A model generated the notes under the pieces. It was not told where the DNA came from. It did no database searches and saw only the letters and a program-made list of their open reading frames with translations. The position numbers and the translations under genes were made by a program. 64,000 bases of DNA, taken from assembly GCA_015680685.1 (NCBI GenBank), contig MNCI01026944.1, positions 196,703 through 260,702 on the forward strand, written 5' to 3'. Shown piece after piece: positions 11,201 to 21,116 of the stretch; the first letter of the stretch is position 1; each line of letters opens with the position of its first letter. This DNA is from Gnetum montanum. Lineage: Eukaryota; Streptophyta; Gnetopsida; Gnetales; Gnetaceae.

Positions 11201-14200
11201 TCATGGGTTGTTTCCATTTGCAATGCCTTCACCATTTTCCTCTGCTTCATCTACTTGTGCATCACCCGCTTCGGCATTGCCTTCTACCGATCTTGCATTC
11301 CCTCTCCCCATGGGTCTCATGCCCTCATCCGGAGCCTACACCACAAAAATGAAGTAGTTAGCTAGGGCAACAAATGTGATAAACACAAGTTACAACATAA
11401 CATGAAAGCGACTAATCTAAGAGGAACCTGCACCAGTCTCAAGGGGTATCTGGTCTAGACCAAGCCTGAGGCAACGCCAAATCTCCTCTATCAAAATATC
11501 CATCCAACACTCGTCACTGGGTTTAGCATTCGCTGCAGCAACCTTCTCCCTTTCCACTGTCATCTATTGTAGAGGTTTGGGGAAAAGGAAAGCAGTTGCA
11601 GTCTCTCCTATAGGAAGGTTCACCCTCAAGTTAGGAGATTCCGTGACCTCGACCTGCTCTTTAATCTTAGCATAGGCCTCAGAAGTGCCAATGGCCTTCA
11701 CAAACGCTTCACACGTGAATGCCTCCACATTAGCATCTCTGTACAATTTTCGATGGGTCTCATTCTCCAGCTTGTACATGTGTTTATGGTCTTTCTAGGT
11801 TTTCCCCCATTCGAAGACCTTAGCATTGGTGTCTTTCATATCTTAGCACTTCTAGGCCAACAAGTCTATCTACCTTTGCTATTCAGCTATCTTGTAGGTG
11901 GATTCAATGTTCTGATGAACGACAGTCCAAAACCTAGCATAATTCTCTAAAGCCCTCTTCTAATCGACTAGGTCAGGGTTGTGGTTTATAAGAAAAGCAT
12001 TCCTCGACCTAAGATTCTCCACCTTAGAGCTAGATCGGCCTCTCTCTGCTCAGCCCTTTAGACCCGTTTCCACAGGTCCTCATTGGTGCGCCTACATTCC
12101 CACAGAGAGCGTGTTGAGTGCAAGACACACTTATAAGCCTCGTCAAACATGCAACGAGACACCTCGGTCATGTCAGGTGAGAGTGTGGGCACCGCACCAA
12201 CCTTCATCGATTGTGATGGATCCCACTTGAGTAGAGAGGCTGTTTAAAGCACGAAGCGTAGTAATCACGTTAGCATAGCATAATCAACTGACTCAAAAGC
12301 TTCAGCGTAGCAACATAAGGGTAGTTAACGCTGATACTTACTCGCACAAGGGTCCGCCTGTTGAAGGCGTTTGATTATATCATCAACAAGTCCCTGCATG
12401 AATGTAAACTTGTCAGGGATGTTAGCCCATGACTTTGTACGGAGTGGAGGAGGTCCTGCGATGTCAGCACTAACACCTGTGACATGATTAAGCATGTCAG
12501 CAACAGCCAAAATGGACTATGATGAGGCAGATGTCTCATAGACTCACCAGCATCTAGCTACGGTCTTTCTTCTTGCCAAGACAAGACAACCATGGTAGCC
12601 ACAGTAGAGGACCCTACCAAATCCATGCAAGTCCCTTCCTCATGCACTGGTGCCTTTCCTTTCAGGAGACCAGCGTCTTTCTTATTTTGGGAGGGAACCT
12701 CTTCATTAGTAGGAAGAGGCTCCCTAATGACAAGAGCCCTTGCCCTGGAGACAGGAGCTCCATTATTCCTGACCAGGGCCCTTTCCTCTGAAATTTGAGC
12801 CTCTGCGTCTTTATTCATCACCCCCATCCTAAGGGCTAACACTTCCTCATCACCTTCTTCTTCATCTTCTTCTTCCTCTGCTAAGCAAAAAAGTCATGTT
12901 TACGTCAATTCAAAACAATCTGGTTCAAAACAGGTGCTACGCTATGCTGCACTGCCTAGCATGGCATAGCATAACAAACTATAACAAAATAAGCATTATA
13001 CAAAAAATGCTTACCAATGGGGGGTTGTGTCCACTGTAGCTTGAGCCGCAATCTCTGCCCCTCCTCTTCATGAGAGATTTCCCTGGCTGGGGGAGGTCTC
13101 TTCCTTCATAGCTCCTTGGGCACAGTCTCACCTATGAGGCGTTCACCCTGTATCATGTTACCGGCTATAATAGGGGGCGTCTCTCCTACACTGTCTTGGT
13201 CGTGAGTGCTACGAACTACCAGACCTTTAGTCATTACAGATAACAACTCCACAACCATTTCTGAAGGATCCTGGGCCTGCATAGTATGGAGGACATATCG
13301 AATCCATGGCCTGGGAATCTGGTTGCAGTCTAGCATGGACCACACTCCATCCTCCTGGACCACTAGGAACTCCGCGAAGCACTTTAAACAACCTATGTAG
13401 AAAGCATAGTGTATGTTAGAGCGGGACTCCATTTGCTCATGGAGTCCCAAAATCTCAACCTGCAAACCACTACATAGGAATTCGGCCCAGTTGTAACGGG
13501 CCCCCTCCTCCATGACTTCTCGCATTACCCAGTGCTACTCAAGCCCCAGGACCTTCCCTTGGGTGAGCAATTGAGGGAATGTATGGGCACAAAAGACCGG
13601 GTATATCCCCATGGCAGGGCCATCCTTAAGCTTTTCCATGGGGAACCCTTTTTGCCCCTTGGAGAGCCTCAACCACTCCTTGATATGCTACTTCTGTAGG
13701 ATCAACTCCTATTTTCCCTTCAACACTACAGGGGCACCATCGGCAAGAATGCCAAACAGATCTGCAAACAACTGGTCGTCGATGTCAATGACCACCTGCA
13801 CACCTCGCACATACATGCGAAAATTACCCGCCTTCCCAGAGAAGGAGTTGACCAAGGAAAGCATCTTAGCAGTAGAGACTCCTAGATTAGGCACCATAAA
13901 TAGATCCATAAGCACCACCCTTTATACTTTCTTAAGCAAAGAGTCTAGGGCTCCTCGTACTAACCAGCTTTAGCTTGCTGCTACTTCACCATATTTGAAG
14001 TAGATGTTTGCTTCCTGCCTTTTGGCAGTTACCACCGTCACCTCACAAGGCTTCTTTGCCCCTGCAAAAATTTTCACAAAACATACTTAGCCTAACAATG
14101 CAGAGAATGCAAAGATTATGAAAACACTTGAGCATGTGGCACATGCCTTTTGATCCACCAGGTCTATACGGTAATGGGAATAGCGGGAGTTCAACCACCA

Positions 14201-15659
14201 GAACTGCTTCAAGCATGACTTGTTTGAAAGGTTCTCTTCACTCCTTGTCTAGCCAACCCTTCACCCTAAACCAATCGTAGAAAGTAGCAAATGTGCGTAG
14301 GTAAGTACGATATTCTCCCTTGCACTGACCAATCACGCCTGCTCGCAAGCTCTTAGTAGAAGCAAATTCCTGTAGGGCTAGTTGTGTCATAGCTAGTAGA
14401 TCTGGTTGATCGTGAATCCCATCATCATCAATGTAGAATCTGGTGATAAAGACACACTATTAACATTCGGCCAGGTATAGCCGGCATCACACAATGAAGC
14501 AAAGCAAAGATGCAAAACTCACCCTCCAGCACAATAGATGGTTCCCTGTGGGTTCTGAAAGTGCGTCACCATGCGACATGCAAGGTACAATGTGTTGTAC
14601 ATGTGATAGCACTGGTATTCCGGCATGTACCAAATCTAGGCTAAACACCTCAACCCTATTGAGTGTTGACTAGACCCCCCTCCCTTCCTGCTCGTGGTCG
14701 CCTCATCAGAAAGGTATCTCAGGATGCCCCAATTTGCCCCTAGTAGCATGGCCTCTATTATGTCTAATGCCTATGTCTTAATTAAGGAAGACCAAACAAT
14801 TACACTAAAGTGGTTGAGAAGGAATTGTGAGAAGTCTCGTGCCCCTACCCTAAACCAAAATGCTCAATCTCCCACACGTATCAAGGGAGGAGGAGCATTG
14901 GCCATAGGTCTGCTCACATGGCACAGGAACCCTCCAAGGTCCAAAACAATCAGCCTAGACCTTGGCCCTGTCGTGCACAATGCAATCAACAAATATTGGA
15001 GTCATACTTGAACGCAATACACGCATAACATAGTAGCGTCTAGCAGTCCATAAATATAGCATAGCATAACCCTTTGTCCATACATAGCGTAGCAAAGATG
15101 TGAGAGCCTAGCATAGCAAAAACATGCAAATAGCTCAGCGTAGTAGTAAAACAATTAGAGGCATGCCCAAATAAAACATGTGTCGCGATGCTGCATCGCA
15201 CATGACCAAACCCTCCCAAGGATTTTACATTACGACATGTCATGGTCAAGCAACTTAAACTACCCCAGCCCCGTAGGAATGACAACCACAGCGGTAGCAA
15301 TCCTAGTGGCCTTACAACGAAACCTTTGCACATCGACCACGACCGAAAAAGAGGACATAGCAATGCAAAGGCTAAAACAATGTGGCCATAGAAAACACAG
15401 ATAGCAGAACAAATAGGACACAAGACCAGAGTAGAAAACAGCAAAAGGCGCAAAACGAAAAAAGCGAAGGAGGCATGAAAACTTACTGGGTCAATGGCAT
15501 GCTCTCTTGTACCAAAACGTGTACTTGTGGTGCACGTGTTAGAGCCTTTTTTGCCTTCTCAACCTTTGCAAGCACCAGATGAGTCTTACAAGCCATGGCC
15601 CTATTTGTAGATTTACGACCTTCGCTGTAGAAATTCTTCTTGCTAGTCAACTTCTTCAT
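11201..15659 (-). pseudogene. Eight-exon antisense gene inside the Tat element
   Basis: Exons on the minus strand: 15659-15487, 14954-14523, 14439-14147, 14061-13015, 12880-12548, 12476-12342, 12239-11428, 11335-11201, about 3.36 kb of coding sequence. Donors include GTAAGT, GTGAGT, GTAAGC and one GC. Acceptors include CACCAG, TTTTTGCAG, TTGCTTAG, GTCACAG and TTTAAACAG. Codon phase is preserved at each junction checked, best supported from exon 2 to exon 7; the exon 2 acceptor and exon 7 donor are weaker. Seen features: a Lys-rich N-terminus (MKKLTSKKNF), a VRGVQVVIDIDDQLFADLFG segment in exon 4, an acidic run at the start of exon 5 and a long heptad-like helix in exon 7. It carries about 20 in-frame stops and a one-base shift near 12024. 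The exon 4 segment vaguely resembles plant transposon additional-ORF proteins. I do not recognise the family. Confidence 0.72.
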
Positions 15660-15737
15660 GCTTCGAAATTGCCATATGCTCCGATGGGGGTTCTACGCTC
15701 TTATGGTGGAAACAAAAAAATTACCTTGGTTTAACCC

Positions 15738-15746
15738 CTATTTATA
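15738..15746 (-). promoter_or_regulatory. TATA box of the antisense gene
   Basis: On the minus strand the sequence reads GGCTATAAATAGGGG, about 80 bases upstream of the proposed ATG at 15659. This is a textbook plant core promoter in the right place and orientation, independent of the LTR promoter. Transcription is inferred. Confidence 0.65.
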
Positions 15747-15933
15747 GCCACAAGGGCAAGATGGGAAAACTTACCTCTTTCTCTCTCCGATTAATGCGGA
15801 GTGCACCATGTAGCATAGCATGCTCGCCACGACATCATAACATCATTAGCATTTAAGCCTTGACATGCTTCAAGCCAACTACTCACCTTCCCAAAGACAA
15901 AGAAAAAAATATAATAATATTTTTTTTCAATTA

Positions 15934-16330
15934 AGGGTCTGAAAAGACCTTAAACTAACAAGCCTAGCATAGTTGCACTCCTTAGGGTCCGAAAAGACCC
16001 TAAAATAGTAGTTTCAACTCGTTACGTTCGTAGTCTGCAACGATGTTAAACTAACCATATCCTTACACCAACAGTCACCTCATCCTCTTCCACATGGGCA
16101 GTTTCACATTTCCTAACAGTTTCATGATTCCATTTTTACACTGGTAGTTCGATACTCCTTGTACTTGCAATTTCCTTTTCCTTATTTATCTAGATTTTGC
16201 ATGTTGCAATATGGCAGTCTGAGATGACACTAGACTAGCAGTTTGGCATCCACATGTCGACAGTCACATGTTCCATTAGTAATTCTACAATCTTGCACCT
16301 TGGTAGTCTGCCACGACCTTAAAATAGCAA
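15934..16330 (+). repeat. Hairpin repeats on the right of the antisense gene
   Basis: Units at about 15934 (AGGGTCTGAAAAGACCTT), 15983 (AGGGTCCGAAAAGACCCT, a perfect 6-bp stem), 16031 (broken stem), 16215 (AGTCTGAGATGAC) and 16303 (AGTCTGCCACGACC). Each is followed by a tail like taaa(a/c)ta(g/a)ca. They share layout and tail with 10881-11058 and 19952-20098. Confidence 0.7.
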
Positions 16331-16446
16331 ACTTTCAATCTTTACATTGCCTCACTTAGCAAGTTGCATCTTGGAGTTGCTTTGCAGATTTGTGTTTCAC
16401 ACAATCTCTGATGACCCTTACCCAAGCTTTCATCTTATGATGACAG

Positions 16447-18108
16447 GTCAAACAAGAGATGGGAATCCATCGTGCCCTTTCCATGCCTTTAATGTTAGCA
16501 GGGCCACAAGGCAAGCTCGTGAGACAGTTGAACCCTGACATGATCGAATGGGGGTCGACTACAGTTAACACTATAGCAGCCTTGGAAGCATCCCCAGATT
16601 AGCCCAGAAACTTGGTCTAAGCCCTAGATTTAGATGTTGGAGATGTAACCGTGGATCCTCTAGTCGAGATACCTATGACCACGTCAAAGGGGGAGGTAAA
16701 GACGTTCAAACTCAGCTCCCTTCTAGACACACAAACACATGAAGACATAGTTAAAATTCTACAGGATCACATCGATGTCTTCACATGGTCGTACAACGAC
16801 ATGCCGAGTCTAGATCCGCGGCTGATTCAGCATAACATCATCCTAGACCCACACGTAAAGGCACTCAAGAAAAAGGTTCATAAAATTAAGCCAAAAATCG
16901 CACTAGCCATGAGGGATGAAATCACTAAGTTATACCAAGCAGGTTTCATCTGCGTGGTCGACTATTCAGAGTGGGTGTCCAACATCATTGTAGTTTCAAA
17001 GAAAATAGGAGGGATATGAATCTATATAGACTTTCGAGACTTGAATAAGTCAACGATCAAAGACAACTTCCCACTCCCAAGCATTGATCAACTCATTGAC
17101 ACCATGGATGACCATGCTTTGCTATCCTTCATGGATGGCTTCTCCCGATACAACCAAATCCGCATCAACCCAGAGCACCAACTGTCAACAACCTTCATGA
17201 CTCCATGGAAAACCTTCTGCTATACCATGATGCCTTTTGGGCTCAAGAATGCCGGAGCAACCTATCAGCGAGTTATGACCTACATTTTCAGTGACTACAT
17301 CCTAGAAACATTCAAAGATCACATAGATGACATAGCAGTTAAGTCCAAGGAGGTAGCTGATCACCCATGCGATCTAGGGGTAGTCCTCAAGTGCTGCCAA
17401 ATGTACAACTTATGTCTCAACCCTAAGAAGTACGTCTTTGAAGTAAAGACCATACGCATGTTAGGGTTCATAGTATCGGAGGCTAGAATATGGGTGGACC
17501 CCAACAAAATCAAGGTCATCATCAATCTAGCGTCTCCCACAAACCTTAAGGAGTTACACGGTTTACAAGGTAGGGTACAATTCATTCGAAGGTTCATAGC
17601 CAGGTTGACTGACAAGTTACACCCCATGCAACATCTTCTAAAGAAGGGGATTGACTTTGAATGGACAACCCAGTGTCAACAAGCCTTCGACAACCTAAAG
17701 AAGGAGCTCTTGCACCTCCCAACAGTGCATCCACCGCAAAGGGACAAGCCCTTCTTCATATACCTTGCCACCTCTAGCACATCCATAGTAGCACTGCTAT
17801 GTCAGAAACGGGATGATGGCTCTGAGATACCAGTGTATTACCTGAGCCATGCACTAATAGTGCACGAGGCAAAATACAATGAAGTGGAGAGGAATTGCCT
17901 AGCCTTAGTATTCGCACTAAAAAAGTGGTGGCATTACCTATTCCGCAACACAACCAACATCATTTGCAAAAGCAACATACTCCGGGCTATGACCAGCAAC
18001 TTGTATGAAAGTAGCAAGATAGCCTGATGGAAGGCAATAACCGCGGAGTTCGACCTATGCTATGTAAGTCAATCATCAACAAAGGATCAAGCCATAGCAA
18101 CCCAACTT
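16447..18108 (+). pseudogene. Reverse transcriptase and first RNase H, Tat element
   Basis: One frame runs from the acceptor at 16447. The RT fingers and palm are clear: AGFICVVDYSEWVSNI, then IYIDFRDLNKSTIKDNFPLP, LLSFMDGFSRYNQI (first catalytic Asp) and MMPFGLKNAGATYQ. The active-site motif at 17320-17331 reads HIDD where Tyr-x-Asp-Asp is usual, so the two Asp survive but Tyr is lost. The tether and first RNase H follow (FFIYLATSSTSIVALLCQ, VYYLSHALIVHEAKY). This domain lacks its first catalytic Asp, which is normal in the Tat lineage. Stops at 16603, 16621, 17017 (TGA before IYIDFRD) and 18025 break the frame. The enzyme would copy element RNA into DNA. Confidence 0.9.
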
Positions 18109-18753
18109 ATGACCTTGCCAATTTATGACCAGGCTACCATAGACCCAGAATTCCCGGACGAATACGTTAGCAATGTCGCCATCATCCCGTCGCATTTCAA
18201 GACTACCTTACATTTTGATGGTGCCTCAACCATGCAAGGAGGTAGCGCCACTACCACGATCACATTCCCCTCTGGGGAAATGCACCCATATACTTATCAT
18301 TTTGTGTTCCCCTACACCAACAACATGGCAGAATACGAGGGTCTACTCAGAGGCCTCTTAACTGTCCGAGCGCTACATATACAACATTTGGCAATCCGGG
18401 GAGATTCACAACTAGTCGTGAATCAAGTCACCAAGGCCTATGCCTGCAAGGCTATGCACTTGCAACCCTACTGCAACCTAGTAAAAACCCTACTTAAGCA
18501 ATTTGTAACCACCGATGTGCAACACGTGCCACGCAACAAGAACACCGTAGCAGATGCCTTAGCTACCCTCACGTTAAACAACCCATTACATTCCCTAGCA
18601 AACCTGCCAACCTTGATCATAGAATGTGCAGAGCCTATCACTCAGGTGGAACCCATGGTATCTGTCAACACTACAGATGCCTCGAAGTCATATACCAACA
18701 TTAAAGCTTATCTGCAACATGGTGAACCCTTAGGTGGATTAACATCTACCTAG
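18109..18753 (+). pseudogene. Second (archaeal-type) RNase H, Tat element
   Basis: The frame continues that of RT after the TGA at 18025. All four acidic residues of an RNase H are visible: Asp in LHFDGAS, Glu in MAEYEGLLRGL, Asp in IRGDSQLVVNQV and Asp in TVADALATL. A duplicated RNase H of this type directly after a degenerate first copy is a diagnostic trait of the Tat lineage. It would remove the RNA strand of RNA-DNA hybrids. A TAG at 18751 ends the open stretch before integrase. Confidence 0.9.
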
Positions 18754-19928
18754 AGAGATGCAATCTATAGGTGTGCTCGGCAATACGTGCTCATGGGAAA
18801 TGACACCCTGTGCCGAAGATCCTACAATGGGATATTGCTAGCATGTGTGGGTGATGCGCAAGTGCAAAAGGTAGTTAATGAAGTTCATGAAGGGCTGTGT
18901 GATGGACATATAGTGCCCAGGGCTATGGCTGCCAAAATTAGACACCTAGGGTACTATTGGCCTTACATGGAGCGTGACTACCTAACAAAAGTCAAGACGT
19001 GCGACACATGCCAAAGATACGCAAATCTCATACACATAGCACCTACAGATCTGCATCCAAAGCAAATCATGTGGCCCTTCCAATGATGGGGACTAGACCT
19101 CATAGGGCCTATCACGCCTAAGTCCTCCGTAGGGCATAGCTTCATTATCACTGCCACAGAATATTTTACCAAGTGGGTGGAGGCTATTCCCCTAAGGAAG
19201 ACAACGTCCCAACAAAGTTACCATTTCATCTTTGATAACATAGTAACTAGGTTGGGCTTTCGATAACTATTGTGATCGAAAATGGTCCACAATTCAGTAG
19301 TATGGAGACCCAAACCTTTTGTAGCAATCTAGGCATTAGACAATCATTTTCTTCCCCTTATTATCCACAGGTGAATAGGCAAGCGGAGGCTACAAATAAG
19401 TCCATCATCAACTTGCTGAAGCGGATGCTTAACAATAGCAAGAGGTGGTGGCATGAGCAAATACTCCACATCCTCTAGGGCTACCAAACAATGTGTCAAA
19501 TGGCAACAAGTAAGACCCCTTACAATCTTGTTTATGGATCTGAAGCAGTATTGCCTCTTGAGTTGTAGGTACTTTCACTTCAGATGATCCTATCCAACAT
19601 CATGAGTGAAGCCCAGAACAACGAATCACGAACCATCGACCTCGACTCGATGGAAGAGGAACGCACGTAGACACTAAGATGAATCGAGCGCTACGAGAGC
19701 AAACAGCAGTAGAAACACCGTGCAAACCTGCATCGACGACCGATGCATAAGGGAGACCTAGTCCTCAAGGCTATCCGTGAGCACGTGAGCAAATTATCAG
19801 CCAACTGGGAAGGTCCTTACGTGGTCACTAAAGTCTTTGGAAATGGAGCCTTCAAATTGTTAGACATGGATGGAAACGAGTTCGCCAACCTGGTGAACCA
19901 CTCGTACCTCAAGCCATACTACGTCTGA
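18754..19928 (+). pseudogene. Integrase of the Tat element, frameshifted
   Basis: The N-terminal zinc-binding module is seen at about 18880-19020 (HEGLCDGH, then GYYWPYM and CDTCQR). The core starts with WGLDLIGP (first Asp, near 19095) after a TGA at 19084. A frameshift lies near 19260. The second catalytic position reads ENGPQF, with Glu replacing the usual Asp, and the third acid is the Glu at 19386 (RQAEATNKSI). The C-terminus (KGDLVLKAIREHVSKLSANW, then HSYLKPYYV) ends at 19928 and has no chromodomain. Further stops lie between 19478 and 19740. It would insert the DNA copy into the genome; this copy cannot. Confidence 0.9.
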
Positions 19929-21103
19929 GGCACTACGGCAACAACAAGCAACGTCCACAATGACGATAAACTAGCGGCATTGAGTGTCGTCCGCTACGAC
20001 GATAAACTGGCATGTACAATCTACTAGGACCTTAAACCAGCACAGTAGTCTACTAGGACCTTAAACCAACACACGGTCAACCAAGACCTTAAACTAGGTT
20101 TGTGTTGCACCTTCAGCATGCACCATCACCAAATGCACGTCGAATGAATGGGCGTAATGCCAACGCGTGGGTGGGACGTCGTGGCTCCAAGACGCAGTTC
20201 ACGATGCAATGAGAACGTAGTATGGAGCATACGTGGTGCCGCCACTCTTGGCATCATGTTGACCCTTTGAAGACACCATGTGGCGTCACATTAGCCCTTC
20301 GAACCTACCGTCGCCACGACCCACCACCCTGACGATAGTTCCTGGGTTAGTTCCCACATCTTGAGTGCTAGCAGTATTGTGGCCTAGCCACAATATTGTT
20401 GCTCTTTGGTCCACCACCAACGTTTCGGCTCGTGCGACGTTTAGCTATGTGGTAGCTAATCCCATAGCTAAAATTGAGCATGCATGCCTTTGGTGGGGAT
20501 TCCAGTGCATCCACACCCACAACAACCCCCGATGCCTTGGAGGCCAACTCCTCCACGCCTGCACTACCAAGGTCACTGTTGGCCTTCCAGTTTTGGGCAT
20601 CTCACACCAGCAACGGTGCCCAAGAGTAACAACAATGCCAGTAGCCAGCAAGACCTATGTCCCCGCAGGCACCTCTCACTACAGCAGCAAATGCTACAGC
20701 ATTGCGAGGTGAGTGCCTCGACTAGCTCAGCTACTTCAGAGTGCAAACTCCAGCACATGCGTAACACAACCCGCTGTATGGAAGGTGTCCGTAGGTAAGT
20801 CAAAACCCTTCACAGATGTAACGCAACTCATCTTACAAAGGGAGCACCTATCCTACAAGAGGTTGAAGAACAACGCCAGCCAAAGATGAAAACGTAAATG
20901 AGCCCCTCAAAGCACTCTAACGAGGGACTCGGCTAAACATCATCTCTGCTCTCTGCCTTAACCTCTATAAATCCAATGCAACACTCTCATGTGCAGGCAA
21001 GCGAAGTCTCGACACTCACCGAGCGACAACCTTAGCATTTCGCCTGCTACAGTGTTTCGCATTCTTTGCCGACGTCTATTGAGCCTGTTCTCCAGACGTC
21101 GAC
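19929..21103 (+). other. Spacer between integrase and 3' LTR
   Basis: No coding sequence is supported. The first 170 bases hold hairpin repeats (separate entry). From 20100 to 21100 the DNA is relatively GC-rich with open frames on both strands that look like composition effects. In Tat elements this spacer often carries additional ORFs or satellite-like repeats; I see only the hairpins. Confidence 0.5.
19952..20098 (+). repeat. Hairpin repeats after integrase
   Basis: Units: CGTCCACAATGACG (19952), CGTCCGCTACGACG (19988), ctactaggac without an obvious arm (about 20020), AGTCTACTAGGACC (20047) and GGTCAACCAAGACC (20075). Most are followed by a tail such as ataaact(a/g)gc or ttaaacca(g/a)c. 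Stem letters differ between copies but mostly remain complementary. Confidence 0.7.
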
Positions 21104-21116
21104 AAAGAGGGGCCAA
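21104..21116 (+). other. Polypurine tract of the Tat element
   Basis: aaagaggggccaa lies directly before the 3' LTR start TGAAACACCC. This is the usual place for the plus-strand DNA primer. Confidence 0.7.

Larger units (their letters stand above)
10564..16446 (+). other. Interval between PRO and RT, probable Ogre-type intron
   Basis: Sense-strand coding stops shortly after the protease and resumes at 16447. The resuming frame (VKQEMGIHRALSMP, then LAGPQGKLVRQLNPD) is open from a good acceptor, ttatgatgacag at 16435-16446, into RT. In Ogre elements an intron lies exactly between PRO and RT. The donor is not clear here; GT dinucleotides near 10690 and 10757 are weak candidates. The interval contains hairpin repeats at both ends and the minus-strand multi-exon gene. 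Confidence 0.55.

Noticed and set aside
15040-15453. 137-codon minus-strand open frame
   Set aside because: It lies in the first intron of the antisense gene (15486-14955), has skewed composition and no link to the exon frame; the splice map explains the region better.
20365-20803. Overlapping open frames on both strands after integrase
   Set aside because: The region is GC-richer and low in stops on both strands; no motif or start context favours any of them.
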